Shown in pieces: positions 34,761 to 44,322 of a stretch of 64,000 nucleotides of DNA. Position 1 is the stretch's first letter, and each line of letters begins with the position of its first letter. The notes under the pieces are model-generated. The model ran no database searches, was not told the origin of the DNA, and was given only the letters and a program-made list of their open reading frames with translations. This DNA comes from 9FT-COMBO-48-23 sp963754385 (GTDB lineage Bacteria; Chloroflexota; Dehalococcoidia; GIF9; UBA5629): assembly GCA_963754385.1 (NCBI GenBank), contig CAVWGE010000002.1, positions 372,001 to 436,000 on the forward strand. The letters run 5' to 3'. The position numbers and the translations under genes are program-made.

Positions 34761-37139
34761 TCAACCAGCGGTAAAAGGATCATAAGAGACATCAACTAAC
34801 ACGTTATCGTCACGTAGGCGTTTCTCTAACTTTATCTGCCAACCAGTTCGTAACGTAGCACGGGGAAGGATAGCAAAAACTGATTGTCGGAACCTAACAA
34901 AACTGTTAATAGACTCTATAACTTCCTTGGGTTTGTCATGATTATTAAGGTATAGGTCCCAACATTCTTTAGCAGCATACCAATATTTTTTACCATCAAG
35001 TTCTGAATATATTAGGGCATATCCTGATATATGCAAAAGGTCTTCTATTGGTTCTGTAATAAATACTAATGCTGCTTGATCCGTACGTGAACCAATTTCG
35101 ATACGCAAACGGTCATGAGCCTGAAGAGCAGCATTGAAGTATGCTGGAAATATTTTTTCGAAAAGTGCTTCATTTCCCCCTGCCATAGCATTATCGCATT
35201 CTTCGGCCAGTACCAAGAAGCTTTGGCCAAAATAGTCCGGCCAGGTTTTCTTGAATGGCATCTTAGCCAATGCAATAGATGATTTAGCTAGATTGGTGAC
35301 AAGCGCTTCTTTAACTATTAACACTCGCTTAGAAAGCCCGTCCCAATCTGGACTAGGCCACGGGATATCCTTTACAGAATGTAGCGTAGATAATCGATCA
35401 TAACAGGCGTGGATTCTGTCTACATGGAATATAAACTTGTTGCAAGCTTCTAGCCCTCTATCAATAATCTGAGCCGCATTGAGGTATCGCTTTTCTGAAA
35501 TCAGGATCTCAGTTTGATTAATAAATAGTTTTTCATATTCTACAACCAGCTTTTCTACTGCCTCTTTGATAACGCTCACCATACCGAAAGCTGAAATCTG
35601 ATTTCGATACCATTTTGGGCTGATGAATTTACCTTCGACTTCATACTCGAATCTTATTCTTTCTTGTAGGTACTCAAGTTGTTTAGTGACCTCTCGCGGA
35701 ATTTGTGCAGTATATATCGACTCAGGTTTATTCCAGTCAATTCTATCAAGGGTACTCGTAAATGTTTCTGTAGTTATTTTATCAAGGGTGTCTGAGAGTC
35801 CTAGTAAAATGTTAATTGGCTCCAGGCAATAGAAATCGATAATCCCAAGCCTGCTGAGTAGGCTTTTTTCTTCGTCTTCCTGCAAATTATCCATATTGGT
35901 ATCATCAAAAAATGCAATCTGAAATACTAGCGGTTGAATTATTCTGAACATGTAGAGGGCTTCGTTGATAGCTAAATGCTTGGATAATACCGATTGTGTG
36001 CGTTGAATATTATCGAGGATATCGCCGGTACTTGAAAAATCTTTTTCCTTAGCCAGAGCACGTAATACCTCTATTACCATTTCCCCAATATTGTTTTCAA
36101 ACCACATAAGGTCTGGTACGGACTCTGGCTGTAGAGAAGTGCCCGAGCGAAGTGCTAAATCGGTTTCAGTCGAATCTGCGGTGAGCCAGTCACGATGACT
36201 GTATATTTTCTTGAACCAATTGCTATTACTTGGTATACGTGTCTTCTCACTAATATACAGCTGTAATAGAAGAAGAGGCTGTATTATTAGTCTCACAAGT
36301 GCTATTCCATCAAAATATTCCGCATGAGTTGCTAAATATACCACTTTACGATAAGTCATTAATAAGCGTTCAGCCTGTTTCTGATAATGGCTTTGAAAAG
36401 ATGGATTGTCCCATTGAAATCCCTTTGGAGTCGTTGCTTTGAACCAACGCACTAAATCAAAACCTAAATATTCAGCAAGCTTGGTAGGATCAAAATAGGA
36501 AAATATTCGTAATCCAAGAACTATGAAGCTAAATATGGTAATGATTGAAAGTAACATGACAACGAGCATGTCCAGGGCATTTATTGAAAATCCAAAGGCA
36601 CTTTTCCCCAGCAGCAAAGTAGCTACTGCAACTGTTAATGCCACAATCTGAATGTATAAGTTTCCCACCTTTTCCTTTGTAAGGAGTTCGCGTATTTCTC
36701 CCGGTACCCGCGCATATACCGTGCTGGCGACAACACTTACTGCCGTGAAGTAAAGGGCTAAAAAGACACCCGCTACCTGTGCTACAATGCCAAGTAGATT
36801 TTTTGACGTTTCCTGATCTAAGTTAAGCAGGGATTGAAGCCGGCTTGTAATAATATAAGGTGATAGGAAATAACTGATAGCTGCTAGGACGATTATAAAA
36901 ACGATTGCAAAGACAGCTGGCCCAACAATAGATCTTGAGATCCCCCTGAAAATAGAGAACGATTCTCGCTGGTCACGGGTGTGGCTCTTCAAAATAAAGA
37001 ATCGCGTTTCAAAATTGAATTTGACTCGTTGCCAACCCAATATTAACTTCCAATAGTATGGCGAGAATTGCCATTCATACAAACACTGAGGTTTGCTATG
37101 TAACCAGCGCTTTATCGTACCTCTGATTGAAAACCACAT
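34761..37139 (-). CDS. Large membrane protein, unknown (DUF2254-like topology)
   Basis: This is a 792-residue protein. The N-terminal ~70 residues are basic and aromatic. Four to five membrane helices follow (about 74-95, 114-140, 160-178 and 186-212), then ~570 mostly helical cytosolic residues. The LGIVAQVAGVFLALYFTAV segment followed by VPGEIRELL resembles the membrane part of DUF2254 proteins, but the long cytosolic tail does not. It is first of a three-gene, minus-strand unit in low-GC DNA between restriction systems. A membrane effector or sensor in a defence cassette is a possibility, not shown. Confidence 0.6.
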   Translation of the reverse strand: MWFSIRGTIKRWLHSKPQCLYEWQFSPYYWKLILGWQRVKFNFETRFFILKSHTRDQRESFSIFRGISRSIVGPAVFAIVFIIVLAAISYFLSPYIITSRLQSLLNLDQETSKNLLGIVAQVAGVFLALYFTAVSVVASTVYARVPGEIRELLTKEKVGNLYIQIVALTVAVATLLLGKSAFGFSINALDMLVVMLLSIITIFSFIVLGLRIFSYFDPTKLAEYLGFDLVRWFKATTPKGFQWDNPSFQSHYQKQAERLLMTYRKVVYLATHAEYFDGIALVRLIIQPLLLLQLYISEKTRIPSNSNWFKKIYSHRDWLTADSTETDLALRSGTSLQPESVPDLMWFENNIGEMVIEVLRALAKEKDFSSTGDILDNIQRTQSVLSKHLAINEALYMFRIIQPLVFQIAFFDDTNMDNLQEDEEKSLLSRLGIIDFYCLEPINILLGLSDTLDKITTETFTSTLDRIDWNKPESIYTAQIPREVTKQLEYLQERIRFEYEVEGKFISPKWYRNQISAFGMVSVIKEAVEKLVVEYEKLFINQTEILISEKRYLNAAQIIDRGLEACNKFIFHVDRIHACYDRLSTLHSVKDIPWPSPDWDGLSKRVLIVKEALVTNLAKSSIALAKMPFKKTWPDYFGQSFLVLAEECDNAMAGGNEALFEKIFPAYFNAALQAHDRLRIEIGSRTDQAALVFITEPIEDLLHISGYALIYSELDGKKYWYAAKECWDLYLNNHDKPKEVIESINSFVRFRQSVFAILPRATLRTGWQIKLEKRLRDDNVLVDVSYDPFTAG

Positions 37140-37296
37140 TTCTTTAAAATAGAATAGCGATTTATTGGTTACCTCGACTTGCTAATCTTAACTTCCTGTC
37201 TGCAATTTTACCATACCGGGATTGCACTTTCTGGCGAAAAGTGCAGTAGGTGAGTGCAAGGATTGGCCATCATTTTCTAATGCGGATTTGGTCTGT

Positions 37297-39417
37297 TTAG
37301 GAAGGCCAATGTTCCAGTATATAGTCGTAGCTCTCTTTGGTATCAAGTGGCTGAGTTTGATTCCCCGTGCGTATATAGAATCTAGACTCCTGTCCCTCTT
37401 CTAAATATGCTGGCTTCGGCGAAGGTTCCACTTGAACCATACATACATCTCTACCATCTATCTCGTGGAAAGAGATGCCAATATTGAGACATCGTTCCTT
37501 GTCAATGTAGCTAGAGATGAGCTGGTTAAGGTGTAGCTCGTAGCCGTCCCGGTCAGCTTTGTGGAGAGTCTTATAGTCATCCTCAATGCCGAATATCTGC
37601 TTGGAATCAGCGACCCCGATTAGGAGTATACCGCCGTCAGTGTTTAGGAAACCTGCAATCGTCTTCATGGCAACCATTTCTAGAGCCTTGTTTACCTGAG
37701 ATAATTTGTAATCCCATCTCAGCGATGATTTAAATTCTATTTTGTTGCTCTCACCCTCCGCTATGATATCGACGATGTTCTTGACGCCAATCTTCGTATC
37801 TGCTTTTAGCAAGTCCTCCATAAACTCATTTATGGCTTGTACAATTAGTCTTCTTCTTTCCTCAACGAATGCATCGTAGTTTTTTATTTCCCATAGTCGA
37901 TGGTCTTCCGGTACAAATTGAGCTTTTAATGCTGAGGGGTATTTCTCCAAGACGCGTGGCAAATATATATTTGGGAGATTGTCCGAGGACTTCAAATTTG
38001 CCTCTTTGGTTAGGAAAGCTAGGTTGGCTATTTCATTAGCTCGAGCGATGTCTGTCCTATTGTTGCTGTCCAAGCCGCCCTCTCTATATAGCCGGGACGT
38101 TGGGAAAATATGATGGATTTCAATCGCATATTTCGACCCGATATGACCAGTGTACAGCTTCATTCCGTTAAACCAGTCTACCGCTCCTGACTTGCAGGAC
38201 GCTGCGTAGACTATGTTAAAAAACGGACTGGTTTTGCCCTTACCTTTGAGGTCCTTGGGTTCTACTTTTATGCGGCCCACTTTTGCGATAATATTCAGAA
38301 TCAGTTCATTAGTAGGGTTTTCAGCATTCAAGGCTTTGATATCCCTTTGCAGTTCGGTGTCCAAAGAGCCGCTATATCTAGCCCACATTTGAGCGGCGTA
38401 GAACCAATATAGAAAGCGCATCTTCTCTACTTCAGAACTAAAGGAGTACCCGCATGTACTCAAATACTTGATAAGTGGTAGTAAAACATAAGGAGTGGTC
38501 AACTGGTTTGATGAATAGACGTAGGCGTCGGTTCGGATGAGGTTAATAAGGTATTCGGCCGATTTCACGACTTTGGGCCAAGCGTCTTTGATGGTATCTA
38601 TATCGCTCTTGTAGAAAGCGCCGTCAAGAAGCACGCTGTCCGCTGCAACTGAGGCCAAGCACCTAACCCAGAACTCTAGCTCCCTGCCCTTAAGCGTAGT
38701 CAAGTTGAATCCCGTGTCGCTAAGCCTGTGGTGAGTCAATCTCAAATTCTGCCGTGCGTCTGGCCAGGAGGCACAAAGATGGGCCAAGGCCAGGTCGGCT
38801 TTACTTAACGTCATGCCACTCGAGTTGACTAGATTGAATATTCTAACAACCTCATCGGTCTCGATCTCATCACCGCTCTTAGGAATAATCTCAATTTCGT
38901 AATCGTAACTTCGCATCTGATCGAGCCTGTTTAAGTATTTTAGTTGTTTAAAATAGAATGCCTTCTGCTCTTCTGATAAACCACTCTGGTCAAAGAAGTT
39001 GCCGACTCCCTGCTTTAGAAATGGCGTAACCTCAATCCATTCAGGTTTACCGCGCATTTTCACCGGTTGCCAGTACTCGAATTCCTGAGTTAGTACATTA
39101 AAATACAAGGGGAAATATAGCTTACTACCCTCAAAAAAAGGTGGTGGCGTCCCTTTAAACACTGTATGCAGAGCAGTCAACCGTTGTTGACCATCGAGAA
39201 TTAACCTGTAAAAGGCGTTGGAATCAGAAGCACTGCCTCGGTATTGCTGGGGCTTATACGTCTTCCATATCAGAAAATGGCCGGTAGGATAGTTCCTGTA
39301 TATGGATTCTATGTATTGTCTTACTTTGTCCCGTGACCAGACGAATCCGCGTTGAAATTCCGGGAGAATGAGCTCACTCTTTTCTATCTCTGTTAAAAGT
39401 TCGGCTATGGTGCTCAT
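37297..39417 (-). CDS. DUF262-HNH (GmrSD-type) protein fused to a Schlafen AlbA_2 domain
   Basis: This is a 706-residue fusion. The DUF262 (ParB-like nuclease fold) part has LPEFQRGFVWSRDKV (~18-32) and RLILDGQQRLTALH (~71-84). The DUF1524-like HNH part has IEIHHIFPTSRL (~432-443) and later an Asn-rich segment. The C-terminal ~160 residues are an AlbA_2 domain: GESNKIEFKSSLRW (~554), TIAGFLNTDGGILLIGV (~583-599) and SRFYIRTGNQTQ. GmrSD proteins cut modified DNA. The AlbA_2 domain is a nucleic-acid or NTP-linked module of Slfn-like proteins. Located beside a type ISP enzyme, it may police foreign modified DNA. Confidence 0.82.
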   Translation of the reverse strand: MSTIAELLTEIEKSELILPEFQRGFVWSRDKVRQYIESIYRNYPTGHFLIWKTYKPQQYRGSASDSNAFYRLILDGQQRLTALHTVFKGTPPPFFEGSKLYFPLYFNVLTQEFEYWQPVKMRGKPEWIEVTPFLKQGVGNFFDQSGLSEEQKAFYFKQLKYLNRLDQMRSYDYEIEIIPKSGDEIETDEVVRIFNLVNSSGMTLSKADLALAHLCASWPDARQNLRLTHHRLSDTGFNLTTLKGRELEFWVRCLASVAADSVLLDGAFYKSDIDTIKDAWPKVVKSAEYLINLIRTDAYVYSSNQLTTPYVLLPLIKYLSTCGYSFSSEVEKMRFLYWFYAAQMWARYSGSLDTELQRDIKALNAENPTNELILNIIAKVGRIKVEPKDLKGKGKTSPFFNIVYAASCKSGAVDWFNGMKLYTGHIGSKYAIEIHHIFPTSRLYREGGLDSNNRTDIARANEIANLAFLTKEANLKSSDNLPNIYLPRVLEKYPSALKAQFVPEDHRLWEIKNYDAFVEERRRLIVQAINEFMEDLLKADTKIGVKNIVDIIAEGESNKIEFKSSLRWDYKLSQVNKALEMVAMKTIAGFLNTDGGILLIGVADSKQIFGIEDDYKTLHKADRDGYELHLNQLISSYIDKERCLNIGISFHEIDGRDVCMVQVEPSPKPAYLEEGQESRFYIRTGNQTQPLDTKESYDYILEHWPS

Positions 39418-39515
39418 TTTGACCTCCTGTTCAACCGTTAATTTCCTCTAACCACTCCTATGCATTACCTTCAAATTATCGTGAAAGAGTTCACATTGCC
39501 AAACTCATCCGTATC

Positions 39516-42500
39516 TCACCCCACTGGCCAGCCGGGAATCAGGGCATCTATCTCTGTCATTAGTCTGATGGTTTCCTTAAGAGCAACTATTATCTTCTGG
39601 TAATGGGTCAGCTCGTTATAGGTAAGCGTTCTGCCTTTGCGGTCTTTGAGCCACTTTTGGCAGACTTGGTAACCACCGATGTGGAAATTCCAGACCTCCG
39701 GCGGCACGCCTTCAAAATACTGCGTCTTGTTGATATAGACGCGCAGGCTATTGTCATCATAGCTCACCTTGTCCACGGTGTTGGAGCCGGCAACAGGGTA
39801 TCTGGTAATAAGGTTATTCAGCGTGGGCAACTCCATGAGGTGTAAGGCCACCAGCTCCACGCCCTTTGTCGCCAGCGACTTGAACAGTGATCTATCGGAA
39901 GTCAGGGGCAATCGGGGAAAGTCTATCTTGAGGAACTCGGCGTAGCGACTGCGATAGGCGGGCGAGTGGAAGACGGCATAGGCATAGTTGAATATGTCCT
40001 CGGGGCCAAAGGTCTCCTTTAGGTCACCTCTGCTATCTTCAACGAAGGTTAGCCTCAGCTTCTCCGAGACAGTCTTGGTGAACTCAGGGTTCAGGTTGGG
40101 TTGTCGTCTACCACCCTCAAACTGCATCTCGTCTTCAGCAGGGTAGAGGTAGAGGGGGAAAACAAAGCTACGGTCATAGACAGTGACTATTTTATGCGTG
40201 CAAACACAGGATGTGGCTAGAACGGCAAAATCTTCCTTCGTTTGCCTTGCTGCAATAAGTCCAAGGTTTGGTTTATTAAGAGAGCCCATTAGAACACCGC
40301 GAGTGCGGGCTAATATTACATCGCTATATATTATGTTCCGTATATCGAAAGGTCGATATAAACATGAAACGAATGAATTTTCCCAAGACCTATCCCTTTT
40401 CAAAATCTCCCTTGCTTGAGCAACATCCCATTCGTTATCCCTAAGAAAATACCTATCCTTTATCTCTTCTATAGAAGAATCAGAGTCAACAAAATCTTTG
40501 ATTCGGTCAATCAAGGGCTGTCTATCGACGTCTATCGCGAAGGCGTCTCTTTTTGTCTCAATACCAGATACCCCCTTCAAGATGTCTGCTAAAGACCAAC
40601 CGAGGTCATAATCTTTCTGTAATGAAAAGTCCTTCGGTACGAAGAATAAATATGGTGCGGTTGGCGTTAGCTCCTGCCAGCCCGTAGACTCAACGTCAGA
40701 TTCAAACAATGCCTTATATTTATTATCTCTCGCCCCCCACATATCCGCGTAGTAGACATGCCTCTTGCCTTTGCTCTCCGGCTCCTTGATGAAGAGTCCT
40801 ATCGCCACACCTTGCTGGATATCAAACACGTTTTCGTCCTTAATATTGCCCGGAGTTTGCTCCCCCCTTCTGGAACTGCCATGAAGATTCAGGATATAAA
40901 TACTAGAAAAGCTTTCTAGCAGATACTCCCGCATCCGGCGATGGGTCAACCCGTCCAGATAGGAGTTGTTGGTAATAAACCCTAGTATTCCATAGCCGGT
41001 CTTATCGATACGCCACTGAGCAAACCGGATAAACTTGATATAGTCGTCATCTATGTTTAGCTTCTTCTCATGGAGGCCTCTTTTGTAGTCATATAAAAGT
41101 GCATCAATCCATTCACCGCGGTTTAGAGAGCTTACGGAGTACGGCGGATTGCCCACCACTACCATAATGGGCTTTTCTTTCTTAATTTCTGCGGCGGCAT
41201 TGGCTTCCTCGGTTATCCAGCGGGCAAATAGGGTCTCGGCACGTTTAATGGCTTCCTCAAGCGTATTGGTAAGGTAGATGCCCAAGCGCTGGTCGCTCTG
41301 GAACTGGTAGCCGGTGTCCTGGAGCAGAAGCCCCAGCTTGAGGTGGGCGACGGCATAGGGAGCCATCAGCAGTTCAAAGCCAAAGATGCGGGGCAGCAGC
41401 TTGTCAGCCACATAGTTGTTCCACAGACCCTGCTGACCCTTGCCTGCGATAGCCTGATGAATCTCGTTTATCACCATGTAGAGGAAGGTGGCCGTGCCCA
41501 CCGCCGGATCAAGGATCAGCGTTTTCTCGTCAGCCAGCCCCCTGGGCTTGTTGAAACGGGTCTTGAGCAGATAGTCAATAGAACGTACGATATAGGAGAC
41601 CACCGGCTCCGGAGTGTAGTAAACGCCGCGCATCTCCCGTACCTTGGGGTCATATTCCTTGAGGAAAGTCTCGTAGAAATGCACCACCGGGTCTTCCCTG
41701 GCGGTGCGCTTGCCGAAGTCCTTCAGAACTGCTTCCATATCCGCCTGGGCTAATACCTGTGCCAGGTCATCCACCAGCCAGGCGATGCGGTCATCCAAAT
41801 CGGGCCCGGCAATCTGGTTAAATAACTTGCGCAGGAAGGGGTTGGTTTTGGGTAAAAGATAGGTAGCATTCTGGCGGGTAAAGTCCCTACCTGTGGTACT
41901 GGTGCAGCGGGCGGCGAACAACCCGTAGGCAATGGTCTGGGCGTACATATCGGCAAAATACTCAGCCGACAGGTCAGAGATGAGGTTATCGCGAAAAGCG
42001 GCAAGCTGGCTATGCAGGCTGCCGCCTTCTGGCTCTTTCTCGAAGGCGTTAATGATTAGATTCCGAATCAGGTGCGCTTGCCGGGCCATACGCTGGGCAA
42101 GCTCTCTGGGTGTACCCACGCCCTCAGCTCTTTGAGATAGGAAGCCGCCCAGGAGTTCGGCAACTGCTCCAGTGCCGGTTGTGTCTCTCCTGATTTTTCC
42201 GTCTCTAGCCGGGGTTCCCAGGCGGGCATTGAGACGGCACTTACCATCTATATACCAGCGGAATTCAAGATAATCGGTAAGAATCAGATTGGTGAGCGAA
42301 TTAAGATAACGATTGAACCTTTCCCCATCCGACCCTTTTCCTTGCTCAATATCGTCCAGGTTTTTGCCAATATCCTTGGCTTCGACGTAACCAATGGTAG
42401 CTGAGCCCTTCGTGACAATAAAGTCAGGTGCGCCGCACTCTATACGGCTGGGCAGACTTGTGGCAATGATCTTATCACTAAAGGATTCTAGCAGAGCTTT

Positions 42501-42614
42501 CAGTGTAGGATAGTGAGAACCCTCACTGGCGTGACCGGCAGATAAAGTCTTCTGGACAGCATCGAGATAGCCACTAAATACTCTCAGAACACCCGACTTT
42601 GCTGCCTCTGCCAA
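39516..42614 (-). CDS. Type ISP restriction-modification enzyme
   Basis: This is a 1032-residue single-chain enzyme. An N-terminal Mrr-like PD-(D/E)XK domain shows GAPDFIV (~62) and GYVEAKDIGK (~74-83). A helical coupler follows, then an N6-adenine methyltransferase: ILDPAVGTATFLYMV (~365) and VVVGNPPYSVSS (~484). The C-terminal ~300 residues are a specificity domain with the ending LNNLITRYPVAGSN / GRTLTYNELTHYQKI. The start is TTG 42614 with GGTGAG upstream. Members translocate on DNA by an SF2 helicase in the full ISP type. The present protein is shorter than the ~1500-residue LlaBIII type and lacks an evident helicase, a point of doubt about the subtype. Confidence 0.82.
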   Translation of the reverse strand: MAEAAKSGVLRVFSGYLDAVQKTLSAGHASEGSHYPTLKALLESFSDKIIATSLPSRIECGAPDFIVTKGSATIGYVEAKDIGKNLDDIEQGKGSDGERFNRYLNSLTNLILTDYLEFRWYIDGKCRLNARLGTPARDGKIRRDTTGTGAVAELLGGFLSQRAEGVGTPRELAQRMARQAHLIRNLIINAFEKEPEGGSLHSQLAAFRDNLISDLSAEYFADMYAQTIAYGLFAARCTSTTGRDFTRQNATYLLPKTNPFLRKLFNQIAGPDLDDRIAWLVDDLAQVLAQADMEAVLKDFGKRTAREDPVVHFYETFLKEYDPKVREMRGVYYTPEPVVSYIVRSIDYLLKTRFNKPRGLADEKTLILDPAVGTATFLYMVINEIHQAIAGKGQQGLWNNYVADKLLPRIFGFELLMAPYAVAHLKLGLLLQDTGYQFQSDQRLGIYLTNTLEEAIKRAETLFARWITEEANAAAEIKKEKPIMVVVGNPPYSVSSLNRGEWIDALLYDYKRGLHEKKLNIDDDYIKFIRFAQWRIDKTGYGILGFITNNSYLDGLTHRRMREYLLESFSSIYILNLHGSSRRGEQTPGNIKDENVFDIQQGVAIGLFIKEPESKGKRHVYYADMWGARDNKYKALFESDVESTGWQELTPTAPYLFFVPKDFSLQKDYDLGWSLADILKGVSGIETKRDAFAIDVDRQPLIDRIKDFVDSDSSIEEIKDRYFLRDNEWDVAQAREILKRDRSWENSFVSCLYRPFDIRNIIYSDVILARTRGVLMGSLNKPNLGLIAARQTKEDFAVLATSCVCTHKIVTVYDRSFVFPLYLYPAEDEMQFEGGRRQPNLNPEFTKTVSEKLRLTFVEDSRGDLKETFGPEDIFNYAYAVFHSPAYRSRYAEFLKIDFPRLPLTSDRSLFKSLATKGVELVALHLMELPTLNNLITRYPVAGSNTVDKVSYDDNSLRVYINKTQYFEGVPPEVWNFHIGGYQVCQKWLKDRKGRTLTYNELTHYQKIIVALKETIRLMTEIDALIPGWPVG

Positions 42615-42888
42615 TCGATCTCACCCCAGAAGTAATTATACTGTCATTATACTATACAAGAGAATTGCATAACATCAACCTCTGTTTGATATGCCTAATC
42701 ATCGTTGCACGAAACTGACTATTGTTTAGCCCTCTCTGTTTCCGCTTTAGGTGGCAAATGAAATCTGCTAGAATTACTTATGTTACTACACTACCAGACC
42801 ATACTTAGAGACCAGAGACGCTATTGGTGCGGTGGCCGTCATTGTATACGACTACAAGTTGAAATAGAAAGCAAGGAGGGGAGCAGCA

Positions 42889-43299
42889 ATGTGGCAGCAA
42901 GCTGAGAACGTGTGGAGAGATTACGACTCGTTACAAGCCAGGGATATTGGTGAAGAACAGATAGACGGAATAATCGAAGCTGCGATTCGCGAGTTAGAAG
43001 TGATAACAGAGAGGCTTGAGAATAACCCTACGCTGGAAGCGGCAGAGCAAAGTGAAAGCGCCATTTGGGCAAATGCCATAACTGTCTCAACGAGCATGAG
43101 TTCATTCCTTGGCCCTCTGAAACAACCCGTGGGACGGATTCGTAAAAAACTGGAGGATTGGCTCAAGAAGTATGTTCCTAAGTTGAGGGCAGCACTCAAG
43201 GCGCTGGCAAAAGCATTCAAAGCGATGTCGTACTCGATTTCGGTGGGATTTCCATTTAGCATTTCAGCAGACATCAGTTGGTCGCCTTCTGCACCCTGA
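42889..43299 (+). CDS. Small unknown helical protein
   Basis: This is a 136-residue protein with AAGGAGGGGAG right before the ATG, so expression is likely. The first ~60 residues are acidic and helical, a basic amphipathic stretch (RIRKKLEDWLKKYVPKLRAA, ~84-103) follows, and the last 25 are apolar. No family was recognised. It might be membrane-associated through the apolar tail. Confidence 0.6.
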   Translation: MWQQAENVWRDYDSLQARDIGEEQIDGIIEAAIRELEVITERLENNPTLEAAEQSESAIWANAITVSTSMSSFLGPLKQPVGRIRKKLEDWLKKYVPKLRAALKALAKAFKAMSYSISVGFPFSISADISWSPSAP

Positions 43300-43650
43300 T
43301 GACCAACCGGACAGAACACGAGACGAAGCTCGCATAGAAACGGGCAAAACATAACAGGGTTGTCTCTCTATTCACCTATGTCTCTAACAGGTAGATGGTA
43401 CTTGGTTATAACAATCACTCATTTTGTTGGACGCCAGCTCACAAGCCAACAACCTCAAGAAGAAACTCGTCAAACAATGTGTTGATACTGTTTCGGATAG
43501 AGCGCAGGGGGTGTAACAATGAGAAGTTTGAAGCCTAGCATCAAATTGGGCAGTGGCCATCGTGGTAGATGCTTCCGGACATTGACAATATCTCAATGTC
43601 TCGCTTAATATGGATGTGGAGACGGAATGTTGTCCAGAAGGAGGGTACAT
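43300..43650. other. Gene-free stretch before the ACT-domain gene
   Basis: No convincing gene was found; minus-strand frames here are shadows extending into the ACT gene. A short inverted repeat CATTGA/TCAATG (around 43582-43600) is the only structure noticed. Confidence 0.4.
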
Positions 43651-44067
43651 ATGACAGACGTTGTGAAGCGTATCGAGTACTATTACACGGTAGTGCCTGA
43701 CCGCACTGGAGCGGGCGCCAAGGTGCTGAACGCACTTAAGGCGGCGCGTGTCAATCTCCTGGCATTTACTGGTTTCCCTTGTGGTGCCCGCCGCGCTCAG
43801 CTCGACTTTGTTCCATCGAATCAACGTGCCTTTCGAGCGGCAGCGCGTAAGGCAGGGATCCGACTGGTGGGACCTAAGACGGCCTTCTTAATCCAAGGAC
43901 AGGACCGGGTGGGCGCTATCGCCGACATCGCCAACAAGCTAGCCAAGGCACACATCAATGTCACGGCCGTGGACGCTGTTACGACTGGACGAAGGCGCTA
44001 TGGCGCTATCCTCTGGGTCAAGTCACGCAACGTAGCCCAGGCAGCGAAGATCCTAGGTGCTTCCTAA
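43651..44067 (+). CDS. Tandem ACT-domain protein
   Basis: This is 138 residues from ATG 43651, with GAAGGAGGGTACAT directly before it; an in-frame start at 43627 has no such signal. Two ACT-like repeats are visible: YYYTVVPDRTGAGAKVLNAL (~9-28) and FLIQGQDRVGAIADIANKLA (~79-98). ACT domains bind small ligands, often amino acids. Without a catalytic domain it probably senses a metabolite. It stands alone, so partner and ligand are unknown. Confidence 0.75.
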   Translation: MTDVVKRIEYYYTVVPDRTGAGAKVLNALKAARVNLLAFTGFPCGARRAQLDFVPSNQRAFRAAARKAGIRLVGPKTAFLIQGQDRVGAIADIANKLAKAHINVTAVDAVTTGRRRYGAILWVKSRNVAQAAKILGAS

Positions 44068-44322
44068 ACCTAGTGTCCTACTATAGCTTGGGAGATACGG
44101 ACAGTCTCAGGGTTGCTTGTAAGAGAGTGCTCTAGGTTGTGTGTTGCTAGCCAACATTCTGGTGTGCCCCTCCAGAATCGCGCGATTTGCTAGCAGTAAA
44201 AACGTGGTGCTCCTATTGCACGAATTAGCGTTAAGTGTGATGCAGCAAACTCATCATCCGTCCTATTGTCATCGGAGCGACAAACACGTAAAATATAGGC
44301 TCGACTAGTGGATTAAAAAGTC

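Noticed and set aside
39516..42614. BREX PglX methylase
   Set aside because: It carries its own N-terminal nuclease domain and no other BREX genes (brxC, pglZ) are near.
43384..43824. Minus-strand frame of 146 codons overlapping the ACT gene
   Set aside because: Antisense of a clear ACT-domain protein with its own strong ribosome binding sequence.
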